Below are positions 18,489-26,325 of a stretch of 38,769 nucleotides of DNA, one piece after another. The stretch's first letter is position 1. Every line of letters begins with the position of its first letter. The notes under the pieces were generated by a model, which did no database searches, was not told the origin of the DNA, and was given only the letters and a program-made list of their open reading frames with translations. The stretch spans positions 44,437 to 83,205 of the forward strand of contig JAGWAN010000020.1 in the NCBI GenBank assembly GCA_021296345.1, written 5' to 3'. Made by a program: the position numbers and the translations under genes. This stretch comes from Acidimicrobiia bacterium. GTDB taxonomy: Bacteria > Actinomycetota > Acidimicrobiia > Spongiisociales > Spongiisociaceae.

Positions 18489-18896
18489 TGGGTTCCCCAA
18501 CGCTTCTGTTGGTTCTGCAAACATCACCGTGGTCGGAGCACGTACAAGACGTTCGAGTACCGCAAACCAGCCCGCCTATTCGCCCTCACCGCGGCCATCT
18601 CGCACAGCCAATCCGACAAGCCCAGCCCCCTCCCTCATCGCATATGGCCACCAAGACCTGGGAGACAATCCTCTAGGGCCGGACAGCCGGGAGGTCCCCG
18701 CGCACAACACCTTCTGGTTCGCCTGGAGCCAGTTCCATCCCGAAACCGAGCTGTGGAACCGATCAACCCTCAGGAGGCCGCCGAAAGACGAGAATGGCTT
18801 GGCTCGCCGTCAGCTGACGAAGGATTGTGCCATCGCACGCCGGACCAACGGAAGGTTTCCCAACCGAGTCTGGGATGCGGACGGTCTACGTGCCGC
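18489..18896. other. gene-poor left end of the putative island
   Basis: This stretch of about 400 bases holds no intact gene. A + strand frame is open through the tRNA to 18945, but only its middle (about 18640-18765) resembles a protein family (see the DUF3179-like fragment). The first 150 bases after the tRNA look non-coding. Confidence 0.5.
18640..18765 (+). pseudogene. fragment resembling the C terminus of a DUF3179 protein
   Basis: The frame reads VPAHNTFWFAWSQFHPETEL (18694-18753), which resembles the C-terminal FWFAW-x-x-F-x-P-D/E-T motif of DUF3179 proteins. No start, N-terminal domain or ribosome binding site is present, so it looks like a relic. The family assignment rests on memory of the motif and is tentative. 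Confidence 0.4.
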
Positions 18897-20075
18897 TTAC
18901 CACTCGCTGGACCGTTCGGCATGGGCGTGGTCGGGCAACCGGTAACTGAGACCGGCATCATCGTAGGCCGACGCCTCCATAAGGGTCGCGAAAGTCTGGA
19001 ATCCAGACCTTCGGAACTTGGCCAGCACTCCCTTCATGCGCTGGTCGATCCGGTAGGTGAGCAAGGGGAACGGCGTTGCCCATGCCCTGGGGAACTTCAG
19101 ATCGTCCGCGAGACTGTTGCCCACCAGCGCGCGGGAAATCGGGTAGATGACCCTCTTCACCAGCTTGCTCCGCTCTGCCGGATCAGTGATGTTCGCTACC
19201 AGAGGTGCAGAGTTGATCAGCGCATTGGTCATGACGATCGCGTCCATGGTCGGAGGAGGCTCGCAAAGGGAGCCGATCCGGTATAGATCCAGCGCGTGGC
19301 TCTCGTCGGTGAACAGGATGGTTTCCGGGATGCCCATGAGATAGCCGGCGTAACGCCAGACGTCATGGAAACCGGCCCGCTCCTCCGGGCTGTACCGCGC
19401 TCCCAGTGATTCCGAGTGCTTGACAGTGCGCGCGGCGAAGCACGCGACCGAGTAGCCCAGATGCGCGGCGCTGATCGGTACGCCCCACGCGTCGTGTTCC
19501 CATTCCGGCGTCTCTCCCAGCAGCCTCCGAATCTGCGCATGCACGAACCGGATGCGGACGGAGAGCTTCCACCCCTCGCCGAACCGTTCCAGCCCACCGG
19601 GCAGGAAGATCTCCATCTGATGGCGGTTGTTCTGCTTGAGGCGCCAGACGCCGTTGTCGAATATCCGGCCGGTCTGCACGAACGATTTGCTTATCAGCGT
19701 CGAGAAGCCGTCGATCAGCACACCCGTGACGAAAGCCGACAGGACGAAGACGGAGTTTCTCTGAAAGCCGCGGATGCCCGGCTGAAAGGCATCGCGATCG
19801 AGCCAGTCCGGGTCGGGTTGCGGCGCGTCAAAAAAGAAATAGCGCAGCGATCTCGGCGCGTTCCTGAGACCCTCGCGATCCTCCTCCATCCCCGCGTGAA
19901 TGAACCGGTGGACCTGACGCTGGGGAATGGATGCCAAGTCCTCCACCACCGCGTCCATGACCGGATCGCCGATCTGGGTATGAGCGACGTAGTTGTCCGC
20001 AGCTTCCCGGTCGAGCGCCCGCGCTTTGGTGTAACCATCGACATAGGCAGATGGCAGAGAGGGGGCGTTCAACAC
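18897..20075 (-). CDS. MpaB/DUF2236 family oxygenase-like protein
   Basis: Protein of 392 residues resembling the MpaB/latex-clearing-protein (DUF2236) superfamily, whose studied members are heme-dependent oxygenases. Family segments are VRIRFVHAQIRR (173-184, with H179), the WGVPISAAHLGY stretch (H205 a candidate ligand), and a long helical C-terminal half. It has no signal peptide. The start is GTG 20075: an in-frame TGA lies 6 bases upstream, so no longer version is possible. It overlaps the stop of a 26-codon ORF (20149 to 20069) with a much better ribosome binding site, suggesting coupled translation. It is the only intact gene of normal size between two tRNA-like repeats. Substrate unknown. 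Confidence 0.75.
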   Translation of the reverse strand: MLNAPSLPSAYVDGYTKARALDREAADNYVAHTQIGDPVMDAVVEDLASIPQRQVHRFIHAGMEEDREGLRNAPRSLRYFFFDAPQPDPDWLDRDAFQPGIRGFQRNSVFVLSAFVTGVLIDGFSTLISKSFVQTGRIFDNGVWRLKQNNRHQMEIFLPGGLERFGEGWKLSVRIRFVHAQIRRLLGETPEWEHDAWGVPISAAHLGYSVACFAARTVKHSESLGARYSPEERAGFHDVWRYAGYLMGIPETILFTDESHALDLYRIGSLCEPPPTMDAIVMTNALINSAPLVANITDPAERSKLVKRVIYPISRALVGNSLADDLKFPRAWATPFPLLTYRIDQRMKGVLAKFRRSGFQTFATLMEASAYDDAGLSYRLPDHAHAERSSEW

Positions 20076-20149
20076 GCCGGTTCACCCCGTCCGGACACGA
20101 CCACCACCGGGTTGAACAACAACATGAACGCAAAGTGTTGAGCATCCAC
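20069..20149 (-). CDS. 26-residue ORF overlapping the MpaB-family gene
   Basis: GTG 20149 is preceded by a strong Shine-Dalgarno, AAGGAGA, about 6 bases upstream. The peptide begins VDAQHF, has a hydrophobic core FMLLFNPVVVV and ends GEPAC before TGA. Its last 7 bases overlap the MpaB-family start. It could be a translational-coupling leader, a small membrane peptide or a substrate peptide; nothing in the sequence decides between these. Confidence 0.5.
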   Translation of the reverse strand: MDAQHFAFMLLFNPVVVVSGRGEPAC

Positions 20150-20202
20150 GTGTTGTCTCCTTTCCTTGTCACCCGCCTCGGCGCCGCGTGCTCGGCAAGA
20201 GA

Positions 20203-20208
20203 AGTATA
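20203..20208 (-). promoter_or_regulatory. candidate -10 element for the small ORF and MpaB-family gene
   Basis: On the minus strand TATACT lies 53 bases before GTG 20149. A clear -35 box is not visible. Confidence 0.4.
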
Positions 20209-20343
20209 CGGCCTCCGGTGGATTTTGAGCCTGTTTGCCGGGAGTCGACCTAGCTAGCCTCGGTCTGGAGCCGGGTCAGGTCGCGTCCAGGGATGTGGTG
20301 TAGGAGAGGGGTTCAGCGTCGGCCCTCGTTGTCGGGTTCTCTT

Positions 20344-20880
20344 CTAGCTGACGTGGGTTCGGAGTGCGACCTCCTCGCTGAGTTGTTCGGGTTCGGGTTC
20401 GATGAGCCGGATTCCCCTATCTCCCGACCATCGACGGCGAGGAAGTCGTCCCAGAAGTCCGAGTCGTGCTCGGCCCAATGGCGATCCTCGCCGAGGCGCT
20501 CCGCCCGCTGTCGATCGGGAGGCGACCCGACGCAACCGCCTGGATATGAGGGTGCGGGATGCTGGAGCCCGATGCCGGCCAGAAGTTCCATCCCAGTACA
20601 CCCTGGTCACGTGGCGACTGCACGTCGCGGAAGAACTCGCGCATGATGGCCAGCGCGTCGGAGACGGATTCGGGATAGATGTCGTTAGGCTCTACGAGCG
20701 ACCGGTCGCCAATGGTGACCACGGGCGAATGCTCGTCGTACGGGTTCCAAGAGTTCCTGGGCAAAGATGTAGCCGGGATGACCGACGATGGCATTGTAGT
20801 AACTGAAGAACGAGTCGAAATCCACCGTCTTCCCCTGCTCGATCGAATCCCAAAAGTATCTTGTCGTCGCCGGATCACGC
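20344..20880 (-). pseudogene. GalT-like (HIT superfamily) nucleotidyltransferase pseudogene
   Basis: Three minus-strand frames carry consecutive pieces of one protein. The first (about 20880-20750) reads TRYFWDSIEQGKTVDFDSFF and ends GHPGYIFAQELLE. The second (about 20745-20510) reads NPYDEHSPVVTIGDRS, then FWPASGSSIPHPHIQAVASG, which contains the HPHxQ nucleotide-transfer motif of galactose-1-phosphate uridylyltransferases. The third (about 20510-20344) reads RLGEDRHWAEHDSDFWDDFL. At least two frameshifts separate them and no start is evident. It is a decayed gene beside the right-hand tRNA-like repeat. Confidence 0.65.
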
Positions 20881-20996
20881 TGCTCGCAGGGTCGGTCACT
20901 GCCGTCCTGTGAGTATTGTGGGCCAAGTGTGGGATGCTCGGTATCAAATACCTATCTAACTGGGGTTACGCGGTTCTGAACGCTGCTGTCAGTGAA

Positions 20997-21030
20997 GGGC
21001 GTGTGGGTTGGCCAGTCCTACTCCGGGCAC
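20997..21030 (+). repeat. distal copy of the tRNA-Leu 3'-end repeat (att-like)
   Basis: GGGCGTGTGGGTT (20997-21009) and CCGGGCAC (21023-21030) match the 3' half of the tRNA-Leu in order and nearly in spacing. The copy ends one base before the CaiB start codon, so insertion here may have replaced that gene's original leader. Confidence 0.5.
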
Positions 21031-21031
21031 G

Positions 21032-22150
21032 ATGAGCGGTCCACTCTCCGACATCACGGTCGTGGATCTCAGCCGGGTGCTGGCCGGCCCGTACGCCACC
21101 ATGGTGCTGGCCGACCTGGGTGCCCGCGTCATCAAGGTCGAGCCGCCGGGCGGGGGTGATGACGCTCGCCGGTTCGGGCCCTTCGTGGGTGGGCGGAGCG
21201 TCTACTACGAGTCCCTCAACCGGGGCAAGACGGCCGTGATGCTCGACCTCAAGGACGATGCTCACCGGTTGCGGTTCGAGGCGCTGCTGGACGGTGCCGA
21301 TGTGCTGGTCGAGAACTACCGTCCCGGGGCCCTGGAACGGCTCGGCTACGGATGGGATGAACTGTCGGCGCGCTGGCCCGGGTTGGTGTACGCGGCGGTC
21401 AGCGGGTTCGGCCACAGCGGACCCTACGCGGAACGCCCCGCCTACGACATGGGGGTGCAGGCGATGGGGGGTCTTATGAGCCTGACCGGCGTGGCGGGAG
21501 GCCCGCCGGTGCGGGTGGGAACATCGGTGGGAGATATCACCGCCGGGTTGTTCGCTGTGGCCGGCATTCTCAGCGCCCTTCACGACCGGAATCGAACCGG
21601 GCGGGGCCAGATGGTCGACATCGCCATGCTCGACTGCCAGGTGGCAATCCTGGAGAACGCCATCGCCCGGCATTCTGCGACCGGTGAGGTACCCGGTCCG
21701 CTGGGCGCCCGCCATCCGTCGATCACCCCCTTCGGCGTTTTCCGGGCCGCCAACCGCCCGATCGTGATCGCAGCCGGCAACAACGGCCTCTTCCGGAGGC
21801 TATGTGCCACGCTGGGTCGACCGGAGTGGGCCGACGATCTCCGGTTCCTCGACAACCACGCCCGGACCCGCCATGCCGATGAACTGGGAGACGAGATCGA
21901 GACCGTGTTGAGGGACGAGCAGGCCGAAGTCTGGTTGAAACGGCTGGAACGGGCCGGTGTTCCGAGTGGCCCGATCAACGACATCGCCGATGTGATGGCC
22001 GATCCGGCCGTGCGGGCTCGGAACATGATCGTCGGAGTCGACCTCCCTGACGGGACGAAACTGGAAATCGCCGGGAACCCGATCAAGCTCTCGGCCCATG
22101 AGGATCCCTCGACCCGCCCCGCCGCGCCGGACACCCTCGATGGGCCGTGA
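21032..22150 (+). CDS. CaiB/BaiF family CoA-transferase (class III)
   Basis: Transfers CoA between carboxylic acids; family members include formyl-CoA:oxalate and carnitine CoA-transferases. The 372-residue protein opens with the family signature VVDLSRVLAGPYATMVLADLGARVIKVE-type strand-helix, has NRGKTAVMLDLK, GALERLGYGWDEL, and the active-site aspartate D139 in PAYDMGVQAMGG. Later GRGQMVDIAMLD and the small domain with GVPSGPINDIADVMADP are typical. The substrate cannot be told. ATG 21032 has no clear ribosome binding site; TTG 21008 is in frame but lies inside the tRNA-like repeat. Confidence 0.85.
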   Translation: MSGPLSDITVVDLSRVLAGPYATMVLADLGARVIKVEPPGGGDDARRFGPFVGGRSVYYESLNRGKTAVMLDLKDDAHRLRFEALLDGADVLVENYRPGALERLGYGWDELSARWPGLVYAAVSGFGHSGPYAERPAYDMGVQAMGGLMSLTGVAGGPPVRVGTSVGDITAGLFAVAGILSALHDRNRTGRGQMVDIAMLDCQVAILENAIARHSATGEVPGPLGARHPSITPFGVFRAANRPIVIAAGNNGLFRRLCATLGRPEWADDLRFLDNHARTRHADELGDEIETVLRDEQAEVWLKRLERAGVPSGPINDIADVMADPAVRARNMIVGVDLPDGTKLEIAGNPIKLSAHEDPSTRPAAPDTLDGP

Positions 22151-22327
22151 GCCCGCGGGGTGCCGGATGGACAGCGAGCCGGCGGAGCCCGTGCCTATCG
22201 TTGGAGCCGGGACCGATCCGGACGGCCGGAAGTCTCCCCCATCCGCTCCGAAGCGCAAGGATTGCCGGCAGGCTGAGCCGCGGTAGGTCGGCGGAGCAAA
22301 CTGAGCAAACGACAGCAAGGACGCCGC

Positions 22328-23503
22328 ATGGACCGATCTCGTCCCACCTTCAACCGCCGGGTCCGAGCGACCGTGACGTCGCCGGTGAGCGAGGTGCGGG
22401 CCTGGGTGGCGAATAGCAACTCCGACCACGGCTACTCGCTGCTTGACGTATCGCAAGCCGTCCCCGGCTATCCACCCCCTACCGGCCTGACCGAGCACCT
22501 ATTCCGGCTGGATCCGGCCGAGGTCTCGCGATACGGACCCGTCCTGGGTGACCCGGAGCTGCGGGGTGCCCTGGCGTCCGACCTCTCGGCTACCTACCGG
22601 GGGCCGGTGCGACCCGACCAGGTGGCCATCACGGCCGGCGCCAACCAGGCCTTCTGCCTGGCGTTGGCGGTCCTGTGCGAGCCCGGTGACCGGATCATCC
22701 TGCCCGTTCCCTACTACTTCAACCACGACATGTGGCTGAGCATCTGCGGCGTGAAACCGGACTACCTGGCCTGCTCGGACGGGATGCTTCCCTCGGCGGA
22801 GGCCGCCGCTTCCTTGATCGACGAGCGCACCCGGGCCATCGTTCTGGTCACCCCCAACAACCCAACCGGGGCGGTGTATCCCCCCGATCTCATATCCCGG
22901 TTCGCCCGTTTGGCGACCGACCGGCGGCTGTACCTGATCCTCGACGAGACCTACCGGGACTTCCGGACCACCACCGAGCCCGCGCACGGCCTGTTCGAGG
23001 ATCCCGACTGGGACCGGTCCGTCATCCATATCCAGAGTTTCTCGAAGGTGTACTCGATCCCGGGTTTCCGGGTGGGTGGGATGGCGGCCTCCCCCGAGAT
23101 ACTCCATGAGGTGGACAAGGCGGCCGACTGCCTCACGATCTGCCCCAACCGGATCGGCCAGGAGGCCGCCAGGTACGGGCTGGCGCACCTCGAGCCGTGG
23201 GTGGAGTCCAATCGCCACACCCTGAACCGGAGGGTCGAGAGATTCGTGGCGGCCATGGAGGACGGCCCCTATTCGGTGGTTTCGGCCGGGGGTTACTTCG
23301 CGTACGTCCGGCACCCGTTCGATGCAATGGGAAGCAAGGAGGTGGCGAGACGGCTGTTCGACCGGCTCGGAGTCCTGTCGTTGGCAGGCGAGATGTTCGG
23401 CCCCGGCCAGGACCGCTACCTGCGGCTGGCCTTCGCCAACCTGGAAGACCACCAGGTCAACGAGCTGGCCCGGAGGCTGATCGCCGACACCGAAAGTCGG
23501 TAG
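22328..23503 (+). CDS. class I/II pyridoxal-phosphate aminotransferase
   Basis: PLP-dependent transaminase of 391 residues, fold type I. Visible features are AGANQAFCLALAVL (cofactor phosphate loop), TPNNPTGAVYPP, LDETYRDF (the Asp that contacts the pyridine N), SFSKVYSIPGFRVG with Schiff-base K240, and an Arg-containing C-terminal segment YLRLAF. It resembles the aspartate/aromatic aminotransferase group; the substrate is not deducible. ATG 22328 follows AAGGA (22317-22321). The 177-base gap to the CaiB gene shows no other gene. Confidence 0.87.
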   Translation: MDRSRPTFNRRVRATVTSPVSEVRAWVANSNSDHGYSLLDVSQAVPGYPPPTGLTEHLFRLDPAEVSRYGPVLGDPELRGALASDLSATYRGPVRPDQVAITAGANQAFCLALAVLCEPGDRIILPVPYYFNHDMWLSICGVKPDYLACSDGMLPSAEAAASLIDERTRAIVLVTPNNPTGAVYPPDLISRFARLATDRRLYLILDETYRDFRTTTEPAHGLFEDPDWDRSVIHIQSFSKVYSIPGFRVGGMAASPEILHEVDKAADCLTICPNRIGQEAARYGLAHLEPWVESNRHTLNRRVERFVAAMEDGPYSVVSAGGYFAYVRHPFDAMGSKEVARRLFDRLGVLSLAGEMFGPGQDRYLRLAFANLEDHQVNELARRLIADTESR

Positions 23504-23519
23504 GGCTCGACAGACTTCT

Positions 23520-23533
23520 CCCGGCTGACCGGG
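23520..23533. terminator. hairpin between convergent aminotransferase and acpS genes
   Basis: CCCGG-CTGA-CCGGG, a 5-bp stem with a tetraloop, fills the 32-base space between the two stop codons and could terminate both transcripts. Confidence 0.45.
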
Positions 23534-23535
23534 CG

Positions 23536-23913
23536 TTACTCGCCATCCCCCAGGGCGATGGCGAACACCAGGGCCTGGCTATCGGTATGGGTGATCGTTA
23601 TCTCGACCCTGGTGACCTCGAGCGAATCGGCGCGTGCGGCGCCGGTGCCGGTCAGGTTCACTTCCGGCTTGCCTCCGCCCGTGATCTCCACATCGCGCCA
23701 GCGCACCATGCGGTATCCGGTACCGAGCGCCTTCATCACCGCTTCCTTGCCTGCGAAACGAGCGGCGTACCGGCGGGCCGGATTGGAGAACCGCTCGGCA
23801 TATGCCTGCTCGTGAGGCGTGAAGCACCGTTGCGCGAAGCGTGGATAGCGAGCGAGGACCCGTTCGATCCGATCGATCTCGGCCAAGTCCACGCCCAACC
23901 CGATAATCCGCAT
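23536..23913 (-). CDS. acpS: holo-[acyl-carrier-protein] synthase
   Basis: Transfers 4'-phosphopantetheine from CoA to apo-ACP for fatty-acid synthesis. The 125-residue length fits AcpS. Mg-binding and catalytic segments are present: GLGVDLAEIDRIE at the N terminus and RFAGKEAVMKALG in the middle; ITITHTDSQALVFAIA is the usual C-terminal strand pair. ATG 23913 is preferred over an in-frame TTG at 23922 because a -10-like TAATCT ends 8 bases before the ATG and there is no Shine-Dalgarno, implying a leaderless transcript. It lies downstream of glmS as in many actinobacteria. Confidence 0.92.
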   Translation of the reverse strand: MRIIGLGVDLAEIDRIERVLARYPRFAQRCFTPHEQAYAERFSNPARRYAARFAGKEAVMKALGTGYRMVRWRDVEITGGGKPEVNLTGTGAARADSLEVTRVEITITHTDSQALVFAIALGDGE

Positions 23914-23921
23914 GAGGCGCA

Positions 23922-23927
23922 AGATTA
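23922..23927 (-). promoter_or_regulatory. -10 element for a leaderless acpS transcript
   Basis: On the minus strand TAATCT (23927-23922) is followed by 8 bases and then ATG 23913. The sequence in between is pyrimidine-rich with no ribosome binding site. Confidence 0.4.
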
Positions 23928-23977
23928 GGAGGGTGTTGAGCGTCCGGGTGTGAATGCCACCACCCGTATGTCCGGCG

Positions 23978-23999
23978 GGGAGCCTTCCGGCAAGCTCCC
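23978..23999 (-). terminator. hairpin terminator candidate downstream of glmS
   Basis: GGGAGC (23978-23983) pairs perfectly with GCTCCC (23994-23999); TT/AA pairs extend the stem inward past a bulged C. It lies about 40 bases past the glmS stop and upstream of the acpS promoter. Confidence 0.45.
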
Positions 24000-24036
24000 G
24001 GAGAGGCCGTTTCCGCCCACGGCGACTGAGCGGGCG

Positions 24037-25875
24037 CTACTCGACCGTGACGCTCTTCGCCAGGTTCCGCGGCTGGTCGATATCCCGGCCTAGACGGCGG
24101 GCTACGAAGTAGGCGAGCAGCTGGAGGGGTATCGCGGCCAGGATCGGGGAGAAGAGGTCGGTGGTCCGAGGGATCCGCAGCACATGGTCGGCAACCGTTC
24201 CTATCTCCTCGTCGTCTTCATAGGCGACCGCGATGACCAGGCCGCGGCGGGCCTTGACCTCCTGGAGGCCGAGCATGGCCTTGCTGTGCACGTCCTGCTG
24301 GGTGACCACCGCTACCACCGGGGTGCCTTCCGAGATCAGGGCTAGCGTCCCGTGCTTAAGCTCGCCGGCCGGCATCGCCTCGGCATGGATGTAGGAGATC
24401 TCCTTCAGCTTGAGCGCGCCCTCCATGGCCGAGGCGAGGTCAAGGCCCCGACCGATGAAGTAGGCGTCGCGGGATAATGCCAGGACGTCCGCCAGGCGGG
24501 CGACTTTCTCCATGTCCTCCAGCACGCGGGCCGCCTTGCCGGGAAGCGTCCGCAATTCGGCCACCAGCTCGCTCTCCGACGTCGGGGAGAGCATGCCCCG
24601 CCTGCGGCCGAGCTCCAGGGCCAGCAGGCTCTCCCCCACCAGCATCGCCACGTACGCCTTGGTCGAAGCAACCGAGATCTCGGGACCGGCCCATGTGTAC
24701 AGGACATCGTCCGCCTCCCGGGCCAGACTCGATCCGACCACGTTGGTCAAGGCCAGCAGGCGGGACCCGTGCCCGCGGGCCAGGCGGGCGGCGGCCACCG
24801 TGTCGGCGGTCTCTCCCGATTGGCTGATGGCCAGAGTCAGGGATCTGTCGCGGAACAGCGGTTTGCCGTAGCGGAGTTCGTGGGCGAAGGCGACCTCGCC
24901 GGGGATGCCGGCCAGCTGCTCGAACAGGACCCGGCCCACTAAGCCGGCGTGATAAGCGGTGCCACAGGCGGTGATCCAGATCCGGTCGATCGCCGCCGGA
25001 TCCCGATCCGACCATTCCAGGCCCTCCATCGCCACCTGTTCACCCCCGTCCGCGCTCGGCCGGATCCGCGCCCCCAGGGTCCGGGAGATCACGTCGGGTT
25101 GCTCGTGAATCTCCTTGAGCATGAAGTGGTCGAATCCTCCCTTTCTCACCGAATCGGTCTCCCATTCGGCGGTGAACGGTTGCTTCCGGACAGGACTGCC
25201 GGTGATGGTTTCGAGCGTGGCGCCGTCGCTGGTGACGGTGGCGATCTCCCCGTCCTCCACCAGCAGGAACTCCCGGGTGTACTCGAGTACCGCCGGGATG
25301 TCAGATGCCAGAAAGTTCTCCCCCTCGCCTAGGCCCACTACTAGCGGGCTGATCATGCGGGCCGCCACGATGCGATCAGGCTGGTGGGAGGTCATCGCCA
25401 CCAGCGCGTAGGCGCCGTGCGCCTGGCGGATGGCCCGGCGGACCGCCTCGGTCAGGTCTCCGTCAAAGGCGAGGGCCACCAGATGGGCCAGAACCTCGGA
25501 GTCCGTGTCGGACCGGAAGGCAACCCCACCGGCTTCGAGCCGGTCTCGGAGTGGCCGGAAGTTCTCCACTATCCCGTTGTGCACGACCACGAAATCGCCG
25601 GTCGCGTCGCAGTGGGGATGGGCGTTGCGGTCTGATGGAACCCCGTGGGTTGCCCACCGGGTGTGTCCTATGCCGGCGTGACCACCAAGGGGAGACCGAT
25701 CCACACGTCCGATAAGCCGGGCGAGCTTCCCCTCCGCCTTGGCGATGGCCACCTTCCCCCGGCCGGCGACCGCTAACCCGGCGGAGTCGTATCCCCGGTA
25801 CTCGAGCCGGGCCAGGCCGTGCATCAGAACGTCCTGCGCCTGGCGTGGACCCACATAGCCGACGATTCCGCACAT
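24037..25875 (-). CDS. glmS: glutamine-fructose-6-phosphate aminotransferase (isomerizing)
   Basis: Makes glucosamine 6-phosphate from fructose 6-phosphate and glutamine for peptidoglycan. The 612-residue enzyme starts MCGIVGYVG, C2 being the N-terminal nucleophile of the glutaminase domain. GHTRWATHGVPS and VVHNGIVENF follow. The two SIS domains carry ITACGTAYHAG, LAISQSGETADT and the C-terminal segment ending DIDQPRNLAKSVTVE. ATG 25875 has GGGAGG (25886-25881) 5 bases upstream. It lies downstream of glmM, the next enzyme of the pathway, behind a long leader. Confidence 0.96.
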   Translation of the reverse strand: MCGIVGYVGPRQAQDVLMHGLARLEYRGYDSAGLAVAGRGKVAIAKAEGKLARLIGRVDRSPLGGHAGIGHTRWATHGVPSDRNAHPHCDATGDFVVVHNGIVENFRPLRDRLEAGGVAFRSDTDSEVLAHLVALAFDGDLTEAVRRAIRQAHGAYALVAMTSHQPDRIVAARMISPLVVGLGEGENFLASDIPAVLEYTREFLLVEDGEIATVTSDGATLETITGSPVRKQPFTAEWETDSVRKGGFDHFMLKEIHEQPDVISRTLGARIRPSADGGEQVAMEGLEWSDRDPAAIDRIWITACGTAYHAGLVGRVLFEQLAGIPGEVAFAHELRYGKPLFRDRSLTLAISQSGETADTVAAARLARGHGSRLLALTNVVGSSLAREADDVLYTWAGPEISVASTKAYVAMLVGESLLALELGRRRGMLSPTSESELVAELRTLPGKAARVLEDMEKVARLADVLALSRDAYFIGRGLDLASAMEGALKLKEISYIHAEAMPAGELKHGTLALISEGTPVVAVVTQQDVHSKAMLGLQEVKARRGLVIAVAYEDDEEIGTVADHVLRIPRTTDLFSPILAAIPLQLLAYFVARRLGRDIDQPRNLAKSVTVE

Positions 25876-25891
25876 CTTCGCCTCCCAACCT

Positions 25892-25969
25892 CGGGTCTGC
25901 CTGCGACCGATGCCGGACCCGCAATGGTTGCTGGGCGAAGCATTCGCTCGTGTCCTCGGTCAGGACACG
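25892..25969 (-). promoter_or_regulatory. structured glmS leader with three hairpins
   Basis: Three stems lie in succession before the glmS ribosome binding site: CGTGTCCT/AGGACACG (25949-25956 with 25962-25969, 5-base loop), GCGAA/TTCGC (25935-25939 with 25943-25947), and CGGGTC/GACCCG (25892-25897 with 25916-25921). The last ends 5 bases from the Shine-Dalgarno. I do not recognise the glmS ribozyme or another known class. Confidence 0.4.
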
Positions 25970-26288
25970 GGCGGTAGCAATCGCCGGGCGGCGTGTGCGG
26001 CCAGATGTGCCGGACGGCCCGAGGACCGCATCCCCCCGGCCGGACCCGGGAAGGGGCGCGCCACGTGCCGCTCACACGCTTCCACCCCGGCCCGGTCTCT
26101 GTCACCCCGGTTGCCCGTGGCCTTTCGTCCGAACCGTCACGACCGTGGAAGGGCCGAGAGGGCATCCGCCGAATGCTCGATGATCCCTCTTCCTCGTCAC
26201 CCCGGATCGGCGAGCCGATGGCCGGGGCCTGGCGCTTGAAGATACGGTTGTCCGTGATCGGTTGTCGGATCCAGGTTAGCCCCGATCC
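25970..26288. other. non-coding stretch between glmM and glmS
   Basis: With the hairpin-rich leader this gap is 450 bases, far longer than the others in this cluster. The frames open across it show no recognisable protein. On the minus strand TATCTT (26244-26239) is a weak -10 candidate. An 8-base direct repeat CGGTTGTC occurs twice near 26245-26267. It may hold a long leader or a small RNA. Confidence 0.4.
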
Positions 26289-26318
26289 TCGGTACCGGCG
26301 CGGACCGTCCGGTACCGA
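26289..26318 (-). terminator. strong hairpin terminator of glmM
   Basis: A perfect 10-bp stem, TCGGTACCGG (26289-26298) with CCGGTACCGA (26309-26318), 10-base loop, starts 8 bases past the glmM stop. There is no T-run, but stem strength and position suit a high-GC terminator. Confidence 0.6.
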
Positions 26319-26325
26319 TCCAAGG

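Noticed and set aside
18238-18945. A 235-codon + strand frame running through the tRNA
   Set aside because: It reads through the tRNA gene and has no ribosome binding site or coherent fold; only its middle part resembles a protein family.
25876-26288. glmS ribozyme
   Set aside because: The conserved ribozyme core is not visible and the class is essentially confined to Firmicutes; only generic hairpins are seen.
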